A stretch of 46,153 nt of DNA from Deltaproteobacteria bacterium (lineage in GTDB: Bacteria > Desulfobacterota > Desulfobulbia > Desulfobulbales > Desulfocapsaceae). Shown here one piece after another: positions 8,615 through 17,431 of the stretch. The number at the start of each line of letters is the position of its first letter. Positions within the stretch are counted from its first letter, which is position 1. Position numbers and translations under genes: made by a program. The notes beneath the pieces were generated by a model, which was not told where the DNA came from, searched no databases, and was given only the letters and a program-made list of their open reading frames with translations. The stretch lies in NCBI GenBank assembly GCA_002747825.1, contig PDQQ01000019.1:1-46153 (forward strand), written 5' to 3'.

Positions 8615-9508
8615 ATGAGCAGATTACAGGCAAACGCGGTGTTGGTCCTGACCGCCATGATATGGGGGTCAAGTTTTGTCGTGCAGCAGATCGGCACCGC
8701 CGGTCTTGGCAGTGTTACCTTTACCGGTGGACGCTTTTTATTGGGCGGGCTGCTGGTACTGCCCTTTGCCGTTCTGCAGTACCGAAATCTTCGTAGCAGA
8801 GAGAGATCATTATACAGTCGGGACTGGTTCGGTCTTTTTGCAACCGGCTGTGTCCTGCTCACGGCCGGTGCCTTGCAACAGCATGGCATTCTGCAGACAA
8901 CGGTCACCAATTCAGGCTTTTTGACGGCCTTGTATGTACCGCTGGTTCCGCTCCTGACCTTCGTCTTTTTACGAAAAAAAGTACATCCAGCGGTCTGGCC
9001 GGCCTCAATCGGCTGTTGTATAGGAACCTTCATTCTCAGCGGGGCAAAAGAGGTGGCCTTTGCCGCGGGCGATCTCTGGGTGATCGCCAGCACCTTTTTC
9101 TGGGCAGGCCACGTTATTTTAGTCGGGATCATGGCCCATCGCACTCGGGCACCACTTGTGGTTGCCGCCACGCAGTTTTGTGTCTGCGGCCTGCTGGGGC
9201 TTATTATTGGCCTGATCTTCGAGTCACAAACCGCTGCCCAGTTTGTCGAAGCGATTCCAGGTATATGTTATATCGGTCTGTTTTCTGTGGCCCTGGGCTT
9301 CACATTTCAGGTGATCGGACAACGCTATACCCCCGCTGCAGATGCGGCCATTATCCTCAGTTCAGAAATGCTCTTTGCCGCCCTTGCCGGAGCCCTTTTT
9401 CTCGGTGAGCGCCTGAGCCTTTTTCAGATGTCAGGTGGTGTGCTGATACTTGCCTCAATTCTTTTTGTCGAGTTGGCACCTCTTCTTTTCTCTGGAGAAA
9501 AGAGATAA
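8615..9508 (+). CDS. EamA/DMT-family transporter
   Basis: Inner-membrane drug/metabolite superfamily transporter, 297 aa, ten predicted membrane segments built from two EamA repeats. The first repeat starts with the typical MIWGSSFVVQQIG and RFLLGGLLVLPF. The second has WVIASTFFWAGHVILVG and ends with IILSSEMLFAALAGALFLGERL. Members export amino acids and other metabolites; this substrate is not predictable. The start has AGAGGAGGG six bases upstream. Confidence 0.85.
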   Translation: MSRLQANAVLVLTAMIWGSSFVVQQIGTAGLGSVTFTGGRFLLGGLLVLPFAVLQYRNLRSRERSLYSRDWFGLFATGCVLLTAGALQQHGILQTTVTNSGFLTALYVPLVPLLTFVFLRKKVHPAVWPASIGCCIGTFILSGAKEVAFAAGDLWVIASTFFWAGHVILVGIMAHRTRAPLVVAATQFCVCGLLGLIIGLIFESQTAAQFVEAIPGICYIGLFSVALGFTFQVIGQRYTPAADAAIILSSEMLFAALAGALFLGERLSLFQMSGGVLILASILFVELAPLLFSGEKR

Positions 9509-9751
9509 AAACCGCAAAAGTCTCTCCCTGGTCTCTCTGATGTCGTGATGTTCCGGTCTGTTGTTTCCTCTGAGAGATAAAATCTCCTTGTCTTATTCGC
9601 CTATCTGGTTTCAAATATGGGGCGTTTCGGATGGTTCCTCGCGCTCGCTGTCTTGGCTTACTCGTATCTCCGGGTCGGCAGCGCATAGGCCTCAAACTCG
9701 TTAACGTTACCGATCTCGTGTCTGTCTGTTTATGATAATCAAGGATCTTAT

Positions 9752-10678
9752 ATGAAAAATATTATTATCTCAGGTTCCCTGGCCTACGACAGGATTATGG
9801 CCTTTGCTGACAAGTTTTCCAACCATGTTCTCTCTGAGAAAATCGATAATCTCAGCGTCTGTTTTCAGGTGGATGGTATCACTGAAAAGCTGGGTGGAAC
9901 GGCTGGAAACATCGCCTACGCACTCAAACTTATGGGGGGAGAGCCGCGTTTAACGGCCACCATTGGCAGCGATTATCAACGCTACTTCGACTGGTTTAAG
10001 CAAAGAGAGATATCCACAGAGGGCATTGTTGTCATTCCAGAAGAATACACCGCTGGGGCCTATATCACCTCTGATGCCAATGATAATCAGATTACCTGTT
10101 TCAATCCGGGGGCAATGAAATTTTCCTCTGGTTTTGACTTCGATACCCTGCGCAGCGGGGACGCTCTTTGCCTGGTTTCTCCGGGGAACCTGGACGATAT
10201 GATCAACTACCCAAAAGAGTGTGAAAAGAGGAAGATCACCTGTATCTTTGATCCGGGCCAGGCCCTGCCGGTCTTGTCCGGAGACGATCTGGTTGAGGTC
10301 ATCTCCAAAAGCTCTATGCTGGTGGTCAACGATTATGAGTTCAATCTCATTCTCGAGAAGACCTCATACTCCAGGGACGAACTGCTGAAACTCGCCAAGA
10401 CCACGATTATTACCCAGGGAGACAAAGGCTCTGATGTGTATCTGAACGGAACCGCCCACCATGTGGCCCCCTGTCAGGCAAACCGGGTTGTCGATCCAAC
10501 CGGTGCCGGGGATGCCTTTCGCGGTGGCCTGCTCTACGGTTTGCTGAATGAAAAAGACCTGTTGCAGAGTGCCAGGCTGGGGAGTGCCTGCGCCTCTTTT
10601 GCTGTCGAGTGTTCTGGAACGCAGGAGTACAGTTTTACCGAAAAACAGTTTCAACAACGCCTGGCGACCATTAAATAA
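9752..10678 (+). CDS. PfkB-family carbohydrate/nucleoside kinase (adenosine-kinase-like)
   Basis: ATP-dependent cytoplasmic kinase of the ribokinase/PfkB family, 308 aa. It has the N-terminal substrate motif GGTAGNIAYALKLMGG and the C-terminal family signature DPTGAGDAFRGG (about residues 248-259), whose GAGD Asp is the catalytic base. The short lid and the overall pattern resemble bacterial adenosine kinases and related sugar kinases more than phosphofructokinase. The exact substrate is not certain. AAGGA precedes the ATG by 8 bases. The gene ends with its own terminator, so it is probably monocistronic. Confidence 0.85.
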   Translation: MKNIIISGSLAYDRIMAFADKFSNHVLSEKIDNLSVCFQVDGITEKLGGTAGNIAYALKLMGGEPRLTATIGSDYQRYFDWFKQREISTEGIVVIPEEYTAGAYITSDANDNQITCFNPGAMKFSSGFDFDTLRSGDALCLVSPGNLDDMINYPKECEKRKITCIFDPGQALPVLSGDDLVEVISKSSMLVVNDYEFNLILEKTSYSRDELLKLAKTTIITQGDKGSDVYLNGTAHHVAPCQANRVVDPTGAGDAFRGGLLYGLLNEKDLLQSARLGSACASFAVECSGTQEYSFTEKQFQQRLATIK

Positions 10679-10680
10679 AC

Positions 10681-10714
10681 AAGAGGAGCCGCTCTTCCCC
10701 TGATCCTCTTTTTT
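10681..10714 (+). terminator. rho-independent terminator of the PfkB-family gene
   Basis: AAGAGGA (10681-10687) pairs with TCCTCTT (10704-10710), with a 16-nt loop that itself can form a small stem. It runs directly into a run of T residues. It begins three bases after the stop codon. Confidence 0.8.
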
Positions 10715-10814
10715 CGTAGTTGACAGTCTACCTTCGACATTCCGACGGCCAGGCTTCCGTGCCTTAAAACGCAACCGGCTCAAGGCTGTTCCACTCGATT
10801 TTGCCAATATCGAA

Positions 10815-11975
10815 ATGAAAAAAGAACATCCACAGACAACGCAGTCTTTTGACACAGGAAAGGTTCTGCTCTTGTCCGTATGCCACTTCATACACGACGT
10901 CTATACCAGCTTTCTGGCACCTCTTTTACCGTTTCTTATCGAAAAATTTTCCCTGAACCTGACCCAGGCCGGCGCCCTGTCCACGATAATGCAGATCCCG
11001 GCCCTGATGAACCCGTATATCGGCAAGCTTGCCGATCATTTGAGTGTCCGCTATTTTATTATCCTTGCTCCCGCCTGCACGGCGATCCCGATGTCCCTTC
11101 TCGGGGTAGCACCCAACTACGGCGTGCTGGTGATTCTTGTATTTATAACAGGAATCAGTGTCTGCATCTTTCATGTTCCCGCTCCCATTCTCGTCTATCG
11201 GGTTGCCGGAGACAGAACCGGCAGAGGGATGAGCTTTTTTATGACAGGAGGAGAACTTGCGCGGATGGTAGGGCCACTCTGTCTGGTTGGAGCCGTAGCG
11301 CTTATGGGCTTTGAAGGCTTTTACCCGGTTATGATCGTCGGGATACTGGCATCTGCCATTATGTTCTATAAGTTCAAAGAGATGCCGGTCACGGTTGTAG
11401 CAAAGCCCGGAGCGTCGATTCGCGGTACCTGCCTTGCGATGAGGGGTGTGCTGATCCCTCTGTCGGCGATCCTGGTTGTCCGGGGGTTTATGCATGCCTG
11501 TCTTACCGCATTTCTGCCGCTCTACATCATGCAGCATAACGGGGATGCCTGGCTCTCCGGCATTGCCCTGGCTGTCTTTGAGGGTGCCGGTGTTGTTGGA
11601 GTTCTGACGGTAGGGGGCTTGAGTGACCGCTTTGGGCGCAGACAGATGCTCACCTTCTGCCTGCTGGTGGCGCCGGTCTCGCTGCTGTTTTTTACCCAGA
11701 CCTCGGGCGTTCTGCAGTTTGTTATACTGACCGTAACCGGTTTCTCGCTGCTGTCAACAACACCGGTTATGCTGGCCATGGTTCAGGAAAATTCCGACGG
11801 AGGCTCTTCGGCTGCCAACGGCGTCTTCATGATGGTCAATTTTCTGGCCCGATCCGCCGTTGTCGTCCTCGTCGGAGCCGCAGCCGATATGATCGGCCTT
11901 GACAAGACCTACATCATCTGTGCCCTGATCGGTTTTCTGGGTATCCCCTTTCTGTTGATGTTAAGAAACATCTGA
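10815..11975 (+). CDS. MFS transporter, fosmidomycin-resistance-like
   Basis: Major facilitator superfamily permease, 386 aa with about twelve membrane segments. The opening HFIHDVYTSFLAPLLPFLIEKF and the loop IGKLADHLSVRYF resemble the Fsr/YajR-type drug exporters. The MFS loop motif recurs as GGLSDRFGRRQML in the second half. No strong ribosome binding site is visible at the chosen ATG (CGAAATGAAAAA), so the exact start is less sure. The 3' end overlaps the convergent gene by 15 bp. Confidence 0.8.
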   Translation: MKKEHPQTTQSFDTGKVLLLSVCHFIHDVYTSFLAPLLPFLIEKFSLNLTQAGALSTIMQIPALMNPYIGKLADHLSVRYFIILAPACTAIPMSLLGVAPNYGVLVILVFITGISVCIFHVPAPILVYRVAGDRTGRGMSFFMTGGELARMVGPLCLVGAVALMGFEGFYPVMIVGILASAIMFYKFKEMPVTVVAKPGASIRGTCLAMRGVLIPLSAILVVRGFMHACLTAFLPLYIMQHNGDAWLSGIALAVFEGAGVVGVLTVGGLSDRFGRRQMLTFCLLVAPVSLLFFTQTSGVLQFVILTVTGFSLLSTTPVMLAMVQENSDGGSSAANGVFMMVNFLARSAVVVLVGAAADMIGLDKTYIICALIGFLGIPFLLMLRNI

Positions 11976-12917
11976 GAGACCTTCCCTATATCGGACCAGG
12001 GCGGCAAGCGTGTCACAGACAGGTGTTCCGATACCGTGCTGTCTCCCCGTTCTGCTCACATAGCCAACCAGGGCCTCTACCTCGGTGGGCTTTTTGCTCT
12101 CCAGATCCTGGAGCATTGAAGGCCGGTGGCCAGCTGTAGCCGGAATCAGTTCCCGATAGAAGACCTCCCTGTAGCCGGCGGCATCGGGCCAGGGGGTTGT
12201 ACCGCCGTTGGCCTTGATCACCGCAAAGGTTTCATCAATAACAGCATCCATGATATCCCGGGTAGACTTCTGCTCGGCAAGCCGCCCGTAGTGTACCCCC
12301 AGTATTGCCCCCAGCGGGTTAAGGGCGCAGTTATACAGGAGTTTTGCGTAGAGCGAGGTGTGGATATCGGCAACAGCCAGACAAGGGTGTCCAGCACTGT
12401 TGAAACTCTCGGCAAGTTGTCTGGCCCTGGCAGATATTGTCTGCCAGGGCAGGGCATCTCCAACGTGGATGGCATCTGCTGAAACGGTAATCACCACCTG
12501 TCCGGGCCGGGAAATTTCAAAGCCTGAGATCACCCTGCCGCCCACCACCCTTTCGGGGGCAAAACGTTTGAGAATTTCTTCAAGATTACCACAACCATTC
12601 TGCAGGGAGACAAGGGTGGTCCCTTCAATACCAGACAGCCTTGCCAGCTGCTCCGCGCTGACGGCTGTATCGTAACTTTTGGTCGTCAGCAGAATATAGT
12701 CGTATTTGCCGGCCGTTTGAGCAAGCGCTGTAAAGACCGCACAATTCTCCGGCGGACAGATAAATTCACCGAAGATGCCGCTCACCCGCAGGCCTGTGCT
12801 GTGTATTGCCTCGACAAACCGCTGGCGCAGTACGAAATCGACCCTATGCCCATCACAGGCCAGCATACAGCCAAGAGCCTGGCCCAACGCTCCAGCCCCA
12901 TACACTAAAAAACGCAT
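11961..12917 (-). CDS. panE: 2-dehydropantoate 2-reductase family protein
   Basis: Cytoplasmic NADPH-dependent reductase of the ketopantoate reductase (PanE/ApbA) family, which makes pantoate for coenzyme A. The N-terminal Rossmann motif is VYGAGALGQALG (residues 5-16). The C-terminal domain carries LLYNCALNPLGAILG and the PSMLQDLESKKPTEVEAL segment found in true PanE proteins. The 318 aa are usual. The ATG at 12917 is chosen because TGGAG lies seven bases upstream and the Rossmann fold starts there; a frame open from 13007 adds an unrelated tail. Many paralogues of this family act on other 2-oxo acids, so pantothenate synthesis is likely but not proven. Confidence 0.8.
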   Translation of the reverse strand: MRFLVYGAGALGQALGCMLACDGHRVDFVLRQRFVEAIHSTGLRVSGIFGEFICPPENCAVFTALAQTAGKYDYILLTTKSYDTAVSAEQLARLSGIEGTTLVSLQNGCGNLEEILKRFAPERVVGGRVISGFEISRPGQVVITVSADAIHVGDALPWQTISARARQLAESFNSAGHPCLAVADIHTSLYAKLLYNCALNPLGAILGVHYGRLAEQKSTRDIMDAVIDETFAVIKANGGTTPWPDAAGYREVFYRELIPATAGHRPSMLQDLESKKPTEVEALVGYVSRTGRQHGIGTPVCDTLAALVRYREGLSDVS

Positions 12918-13026
12918 AACACACTCCAGTACCTGGCTGTATTCAGCTCTGCCAGGCTTGCATAGAATCTTTGGCAAAAGCCCCTTTCCTCGAAAAGGTC
13001 TTCTCAATACGAGGCATTACGCAGCG

Positions 13027-13794
13027 TCAGGTGCGTATGCCAGTACCCTTTCTGAGGAGATACAGGCTGGTTGCAAAAAGCAGAATGGCAAACAAAAACA
13101 GCATCCCCAATCCCACTCCAACGCTGATATCAGAGACCCCCAGAAAACCATAGCGAAAGCCGTTAATCATATAGACGATCGGATTTGCCTTTGAGAGCAC
13201 CTGCCAAAAACCGGGCAAAAGAGAAATGGAATAAAATATACCGCCAAGATAGGTCAAAGGCGTAATAACAAACATTGGTATGATAGAGATATCATCAAAC
13301 TTCTTGGCAAAAATACCGTTTATCAGGCCCGCCATCGAAAAGACAAAACTGGTCAAAAAGGCAAAGGCAATCACATAAAAAATATTGTACAGAGGCTCGC
13401 GGATAAACAACAGACTCACGCAGGAGACAAGCGTGCCGACACTGAGCCCACGCGCCATTCCTCCAGTAACATAGCCCAGAACAATAACCCAGTTAGAGAT
13501 CGGGCTGACCAGAAGTTCTTCAATACTGCGTTGAAATTTACTACTGAAAAAAGAGGAGACCGTATTGGTATACGAGTTGGTAATGATCGACATCATGATC
13601 AAACCCGGAGAGATATAGGCCATATAGTGAACCCCCCCCATCTCGCCGATCTTTGAGCCAATAAAATTACCGAAAATAATGAAGTACAAGGAGATGGTTA
13701 TCACAGGCGGTACCATCGTCTGAATCCAGATACGGAAGATACGTATAATCTCCTTTCTGATAATAGCCTGGAGTGCGATAAGATCCTCTTTCAT
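13027..13794 (-). CDS. ABC-2 type exporter permease (YadH-like)
   Basis: Membrane subunit of an ABC exporter, 255 aa, six predicted membrane segments. It has the ABC-2 signature region FSSKFQRSIEELLVSPISNWVIVLGYVTGGMARG and the C-terminal LGGIFYSISLLPGFWQ and NPIVYMINGFRYG. This pattern matches the E. coli YadH/NodJ group. Its start overlaps the stop of the ATPase gene by 4 bp (ATGA). The substrate is unknown. Confidence 0.85.
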   Translation of the reverse strand: MKEDLIALQAIIRKEIIRIFRIWIQTMVPPVITISLYFIIFGNFIGSKIGEMGGVHYMAYISPGLIMMSIITNSYTNTVSSFFSSKFQRSIEELLVSPISNWVIVLGYVTGGMARGLSVGTLVSCVSLLFIREPLYNIFYVIAFAFLTSFVFSMAGLINGIFAKKFDDISIIPMFVITPLTYLGGIFYSISLLPGFWQVLSKANPIVYMINGFRYGFLGVSDISVGVGLGMLFLFAILLFATSLYLLRKGTGIRT

Positions 13795-14699
13795 TGTTCG
13801 ACCATCTCCATAAACAGTTCTTCAAGCCGGTTGGACTTGTTACGCATACTCTCCACCTGAATATCGTTCTCATCAAGATAGAGAAAGAGATCGTTGAGGG
13901 ACTGTCCCCTGTCGATTGTTACCTCAAGGGTGGTCCGATCAATTTTTTCAAGAACCACCCCCCCAAGCGAGGAGATCTCTCCCACCGGATTTTTTGTTTC
14001 AAGAACCAGGGTTTCCTTGTCCAGTTTCTTCAGAAGGTCTTTTGTCTGCCCGTATTCAACAATACGACCATCGACAATAATGCCGATCTGTCTGCACAGC
14101 TGTTCGGCCTCTTCAAGATAATGCGTCGTCAGGATGATGGTCTTGCCCTGCCGGTTCATATCCGAGAGAAAACTCCACATTCCCCTGCGCAGCTCCACAT
14201 CGACCCCGGCCGTCGGCTCATCTAGAATCAGCAGATCAGGCTCGTGTACCAGCCCTCTGGCGATCATCAGACGTCTCTTCATCCCGCCGGAGAGCTCGCT
14301 GGCCATACTGTGTCGCTTCTCCCAGAGACCAAGCTGCCGCAGGTATTTCTCGGCACTGACCATTGCCTTACTCCGGGTTATGCCATAGTAGCCCGCCTGA
14401 TGGGTGACAATATCAAGCACCCTTTCAAAGATGGAAAAGTTGAATTCCTGGGGAACCACTCCGATACGGCGCTTTGCCCGGGAAAAATCGACATCAATAT
14501 CAATATCAAAAATCTTCACCGAACCGGAGGTCTTCTTCACCAAAGAGGTGAGAATACCAATGGTTGTCGTCTTTCCGGCACCATTTGGGCCGAGTAGGCC
14601 AAAAAAGTCGCCTTTCTCGACGGTACAGGTAAAATCCTTCAGGGCAGTAAAACCACCTTCATAGGTCTTGCAGAGATTTTTTATGCTCAGGGCATCCAT
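13791..14699 (-). CDS. ABC-2 type exporter ATP-binding protein (YadG-like)
   Basis: ATPase partner of the permease at 13027, 302 aa. Walker A is GPNGAGKTTTIG, the signature ELSGGMKRRLMIARGL, Walker B LLILDEPTAGVD and the switch His lies in ILTTHYLEEAE. About 70 residues after the ATPase core form the small C-terminal domain usual in drug and polymer exporters. The gene lies 72 bp downstream of gshB on the same strand and may be co-transcribed with it. Confidence 0.88.
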   Translation of the reverse strand: MDALSIKNLCKTYEGGFTALKDFTCTVEKGDFFGLLGPNGAGKTTTIGILTSLVKKTSGSVKIFDIDIDVDFSRAKRRIGVVPQEFNFSIFERVLDIVTHQAGYYGITRSKAMVSAEKYLRQLGLWEKRHSMASELSGGMKRRLMIARGLVHEPDLLILDEPTAGVDVELRRGMWSFLSDMNRQGKTIILTTHYLEEAEQLCRQIGIIVDGRIVEYGQTKDLLKKLDKETLVLETKNPVGEISSLGGVVLEKIDRTTLEVTIDRGQSLNDLFLYLDENDIQVESMRNKSNRLEELFMEMVEQ

Positions 14700-14771
14700 T
14701 TGTACAGCTCTCTTTTACAAATTTATCTTACTGACAGTCTGCTCCGCAAAGAAAACGACATCTCCAGCTAT

Positions 14772-15650
14772 CTATCCCTGGAGCTTGAGAAAATAATCAA
14801 CCAGCTCTCCGGCAAGGTCGCGCTGATACAAGGCACTGACCTGAACAATTCCGGTCGGGCAGGTAATATTTATCTCGGTGAGTTGTTCACCGATGAAGTC
14901 AATACCGGCAAAATGGATACCCCGCTCGAGCAACCAGGGCCCGAGAAGATCAACAATACCTTTCTCCCGGGCGGTCAATTCTGTTGGCAGGGCCTCACTG
15001 CTGGCAAAATTTGCTCGAAAACCGGTCCTGGGCCGGCGCATCACCGCCCCCCAAAAACGACCGCCAAGAACCAGAACCCGCTTGTCTCCTTCAGCAACAC
15101 GACTCTGGAACTGCTGTATCATTGTCGGCCTACTCTCTGCGGCGGTAAAACGGTTAACGAGCTCTGCATCCCAGGTAGTGAGTTTTGCAACCGATTTCCC
15201 TTGATAACTGTCCATCGACTTGAGAACACAGTCTCCATGGACTGAAAAAAAATTTCGAATATCCTCTGTACGGAAACTGACAAGAGTAGGGGGCATAAAC
15301 GCAGGAAAAAAAAGGGCAATAAGCTTTTCATTGTAATCCCTGAGTGCCCTTGCAGCATTGACAACCAGGGCCCCGGAAAGCGACAGCAGCTGGGTTGCGT
15401 AATGGTAGGTCTGGTCATAGGGCGGCTCTTTACGCATAAAGATCAACCGATAGCTGTCCAGGGGTTTACATGCTCTTTTACCCTCGGCATCAATGACAGT
15501 TACCAGCGCCATCTTCTCAAAAGACAAATCCTCAACAGTTGCCGTATCAACCTCAACACCCCGGGATCGAGCCTTGTTGATAAGGGCCAGAGAGGTATCG
15601 GTCGTCGCATTTAACCCCTCCAGAGGGTCGATAATTACAAGCCATGCCAT
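14772..15650 (-). CDS. gshB: glutathione synthetase
   Basis: ATP-grasp ligase that joins gamma-glutamylcysteine and glycine to form glutathione. The 292-aa protein aligns along its length with the E. coli enzyme (316 aa): VIIDPLEGLNATTDTSLAL, FMRKEPPYDQTYHYATQLL, NAARALRDYNEKLIALFF, GDKRVLVLGG, then GIHFAGIDFIGEQLTEIN and CPTGI near the end, which carry the ATP and metal ligands. It is shorter in the central flexible loop. No gshA is nearby, so the precursor must be made elsewhere. The ATG has only a weak ribosome binding site. Confidence 0.85.
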   Translation of the reverse strand: MAWLVIIDPLEGLNATTDTSLALINKARSRGVEVDTATVEDLSFEKMALVTVIDAEGKRACKPLDSYRLIFMRKEPPYDQTYHYATQLLSLSGALVVNAARALRDYNEKLIALFFPAFMPPTLVSFRTEDIRNFFSVHGDCVLKSMDSYQGKSVAKLTTWDAELVNRFTAAESRPTMIQQFQSRVAEGDKRVLVLGGRFWGAVMRRPRTGFRANFASSEALPTELTAREKGIVDLLGPWLLERGIHFAGIDFIGEQLTEINITCPTGIVQVSALYQRDLAGELVDYFLKLQG

Positions 15651-15819
15651 AGGAAAACCTCAAAATTAAAAAAACCGGACAACAACAGAGATCCTTGAAT
15701 TATTCTATTTTTACCTCAAGATCAAGGCCGAGACCCGTTTTTTGAGAAAAGAACTCTACCGGAAAGAAACATAGAAAAAAACGGCCACAAAAAAAATTTA
15801 TCGATTCTGTGATTTGATA

Positions 15820-15847
15820 TTGACATAATCGTAAATCAGACTATAAG
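15820..15847 (+). promoter_or_regulatory. strong sigma70-type promoter
   Basis: TTGACA (15820-15825), a 16-bp spacer and TATAAG (15842-15847) form one of the best promoter matches in the window. It points toward ald, but the start codon is about 265 bp downstream, and a 9-bp hairpin begins right at the expected transcription start (about 15854). Confidence 0.6.
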
Positions 15848-15853
15848 CTTGGA

Positions 15854-15944
15854 CGCCGAGAGTATGACTCTCGGCTATCGGGTTCTGAGAGAATTGTTCG
15901 ACTCCTACAAAGCCGACAAGCCCCGCCCGCTGTTGTCCGTTTTT
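15854..15944 (+). ncRNA. candidate small RNA or attenuated leader upstream of ald
   Basis: The predicted transcript starts with a perfect stem GCCGAGAGT/ACTCTCGGC with a triloop (15855-15875). It ends with a stem built on GACAA (15915-15919) and TTGTC (15933-15937), whose loop is C-rich (CCCCGCCC), followed by five T residues (15940-15944). A promoter lies at the right place upstream. The unit could be a stand-alone RNA of about 90 nt, or a leader that controls ald by early termination. Overlapping short reading frames look non-coding and lack ribosome binding sites. Confidence 0.4.
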
Positions 15945-16118
15945 CAGGTGTCTGCTTGAAGTCCTTAAACGATTAACAGAACGTACTTTTTCAAAGCTCT
16001 CTGCCAAGAGGAGATGCAGGCATTGGGATTTCAGGATTTTCGAAGGCAGGATCTTTTTTTGTTCAATCAGGCCCATTTACGGGCTCATCACTCATACCTA
16101 AAACCTTAGGAGAATATA

Positions 16119-17231
16119 ATGAAAGTCGGAATCTTAAAAGAGATTAAAGTGTTAGAAAACAGGGTGTGCATGGTTCCAGCCGGAGTTGCAACAATGGTTG
16201 CCAACGGGCACGAGGTTGTGGTTGAGACCATGGCCGGAAACGGCGCGGGCTTTTCAGACAGCGAATACGTCGCCGCCGGAGCAACGATCGCACAGACCCC
16301 TGCCGAGATCTATGCCGCCTGTGATATGGTTATGCACGTCAAAGAGCCCCAGCCCTCAGAATATGAGATGATTCGTGAAGGACAGATCGTTTTTACCTAC
16401 CTGCACCTGGCGGCAGACAAGCCTCAGACCGAGGCGCTGATCAAGGCAAAATCCATCAATATCGCCTATGAAACCATAGAGAGAGAAGACGGCTCCCTGC
16501 CTCTGCTTGTACCCATGAGTGAAGTTGCAGGACGTATGGCAACTCAGGAAGGCGCCAAGTATCTGGAGATCCCCCAAGGCGGTAGAGGTGTCCTCCTCGG
16601 TGGGGTAAAGGGTGTTGCCCCTGCGATCGTCGTGGTTATCGGAGGTGGAGTTGTTGGCTATAACGCAGCGAAAATGGCCGCCGGTCTCGGTGCCCAGGTC
16701 TATATCCTCGATACAAACCTCGAGCGTCTTGCCTATCTCGATGACGTTATGCCGGCAAACGTCTTCCCGGTCATGTCAAATCCAGCTGTCCTCAGACATT
16801 ACATACTCCAGGCCGACCTGGTCATCGGTGCAGTACTTATCCCCGGCGCCAAAGCTCCCAAGCTTCTCACCGAGGATATGCTCAAGGATATGAAAGATGG
16901 TTCTGTTATTGTTGATGTGGCTATCGACCAGGGTGGATGTTTTGAGACTTCAAAGCCAACGACCCATGCCGAGCCAACCTTTACCATCGATGGGGTTGTC
17001 CACTATTGCGTTGCCAATATGCCAGGCGCGGTTGCCCGAACCTCAACCGAGGCCCTGACCAACGCAACCCTGCCCTATGCAGTTGAAATCGCCAATAAGG
17101 GCTGGAAAAAGGCGATGCAGGAAAACCGTGAGATCAAGCTCGGTGCGAACGTTATCGACGGCAAGGTCACCTATAAGGCCGTAGCTGAAGCCTTTGATAT
17201 GGAATATACCCCAGTCGATAACTTCCTCTAA
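16119..17231 (+). CDS. ald: alanine dehydrogenase
   Basis: NAD-dependent enzyme that interconverts L-alanine and pyruvate plus ammonia, used in alanine catabolism or ammonia assimilation. The 370 aa are standard. Substrate-binding Lys75 (VMHVKEPQ) and catalytic His96 (YLHLAADK) sit at the family positions. The Rossmann motif VVIGGGVVGYNAA starts near residue 171. The N-terminus KVGILKEIKVLENRVCMVPAG is typical. AGGAGA lies seven bases before the ATG. It stands alone, with a long hairpin after the gene. Confidence 0.95.
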   Translation: MKVGILKEIKVLENRVCMVPAGVATMVANGHEVVVETMAGNGAGFSDSEYVAAGATIAQTPAEIYAACDMVMHVKEPQPSEYEMIREGQIVFTYLHLAADKPQTEALIKAKSINIAYETIEREDGSLPLLVPMSEVAGRMATQEGAKYLEIPQGGRGVLLGGVKGVAPAIVVVIGGGVVGYNAAKMAAGLGAQVYILDTNLERLAYLDDVMPANVFPVMSNPAVLRHYILQADLVIGAVLIPGAKAPKLLTEDMLKDMKDGSVIVDVAIDQGGCFETSKPTTHAEPTFTIDGVVHYCVANMPGAVARTSTEALTNATLPYAVEIANKGWKKAMQENREIKLGANVIDGKVTYKAVAEAFDMEYTPVDNFL

Positions 17232-17247
17232 AAGGGACCTTGTAAAA

Positions 17248-17312
17248 CAACCTTGAATAAGCTTCTGGCCGAGCATACGTATAGAAGCGTAATGCTCGGC
17301 CCAGAAGGGTTG
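17248..17312 (+). terminator. long hairpin downstream of ald
   Basis: CTTCTGGCCGAGCAT (about 17262-17276) pairs with ATGCTCGGCCCAGAAG (about 17291-17306) with small bulges. Outer arms CAACC (17248-17252) and GGTTG (17308-17312) extend the structure. There is no T run after it, so it may block exonucleases or act with Rho instead of being a simple intrinsic terminator. Confidence 0.45.
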
Positions 17313-17363
17313 TATGGCTGTTTCGGCTGAGTCATCTTATCCGGGGGGCTACCATCCCCTCCT

Positions 17364-17388
17364 TGACACCCTGTGCTTGACGGTGTCA
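17364..17388. promoter_or_regulatory. inverted repeat upstream of the hemolysin-III gene
   Basis: TGACACC (17364-17370) and GGTGTCA (17382-17388) are perfect 7-bp arms separated by 11 bp, located about 45 bp before the gene at 17432. It could be an operator or an RNA hairpin. The 17232-17431 gap otherwise holds the long ald hairpin and a GGGG/CCCC repeat near 17343-17359. Confidence 0.3.
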
Positions 17389-17431
17389 CACCTCATATGG
17401 TCACAGTTTACCCTACAAAAGATCTTCTCCT

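Noticed and set aside
15798..16076. Minus-strand frame of 92 codons between gshB and ald
   Set aside because: No ribosome binding site, no family resemblance, and it lies antisense to the promoter and hairpins of the candidate small RNA.
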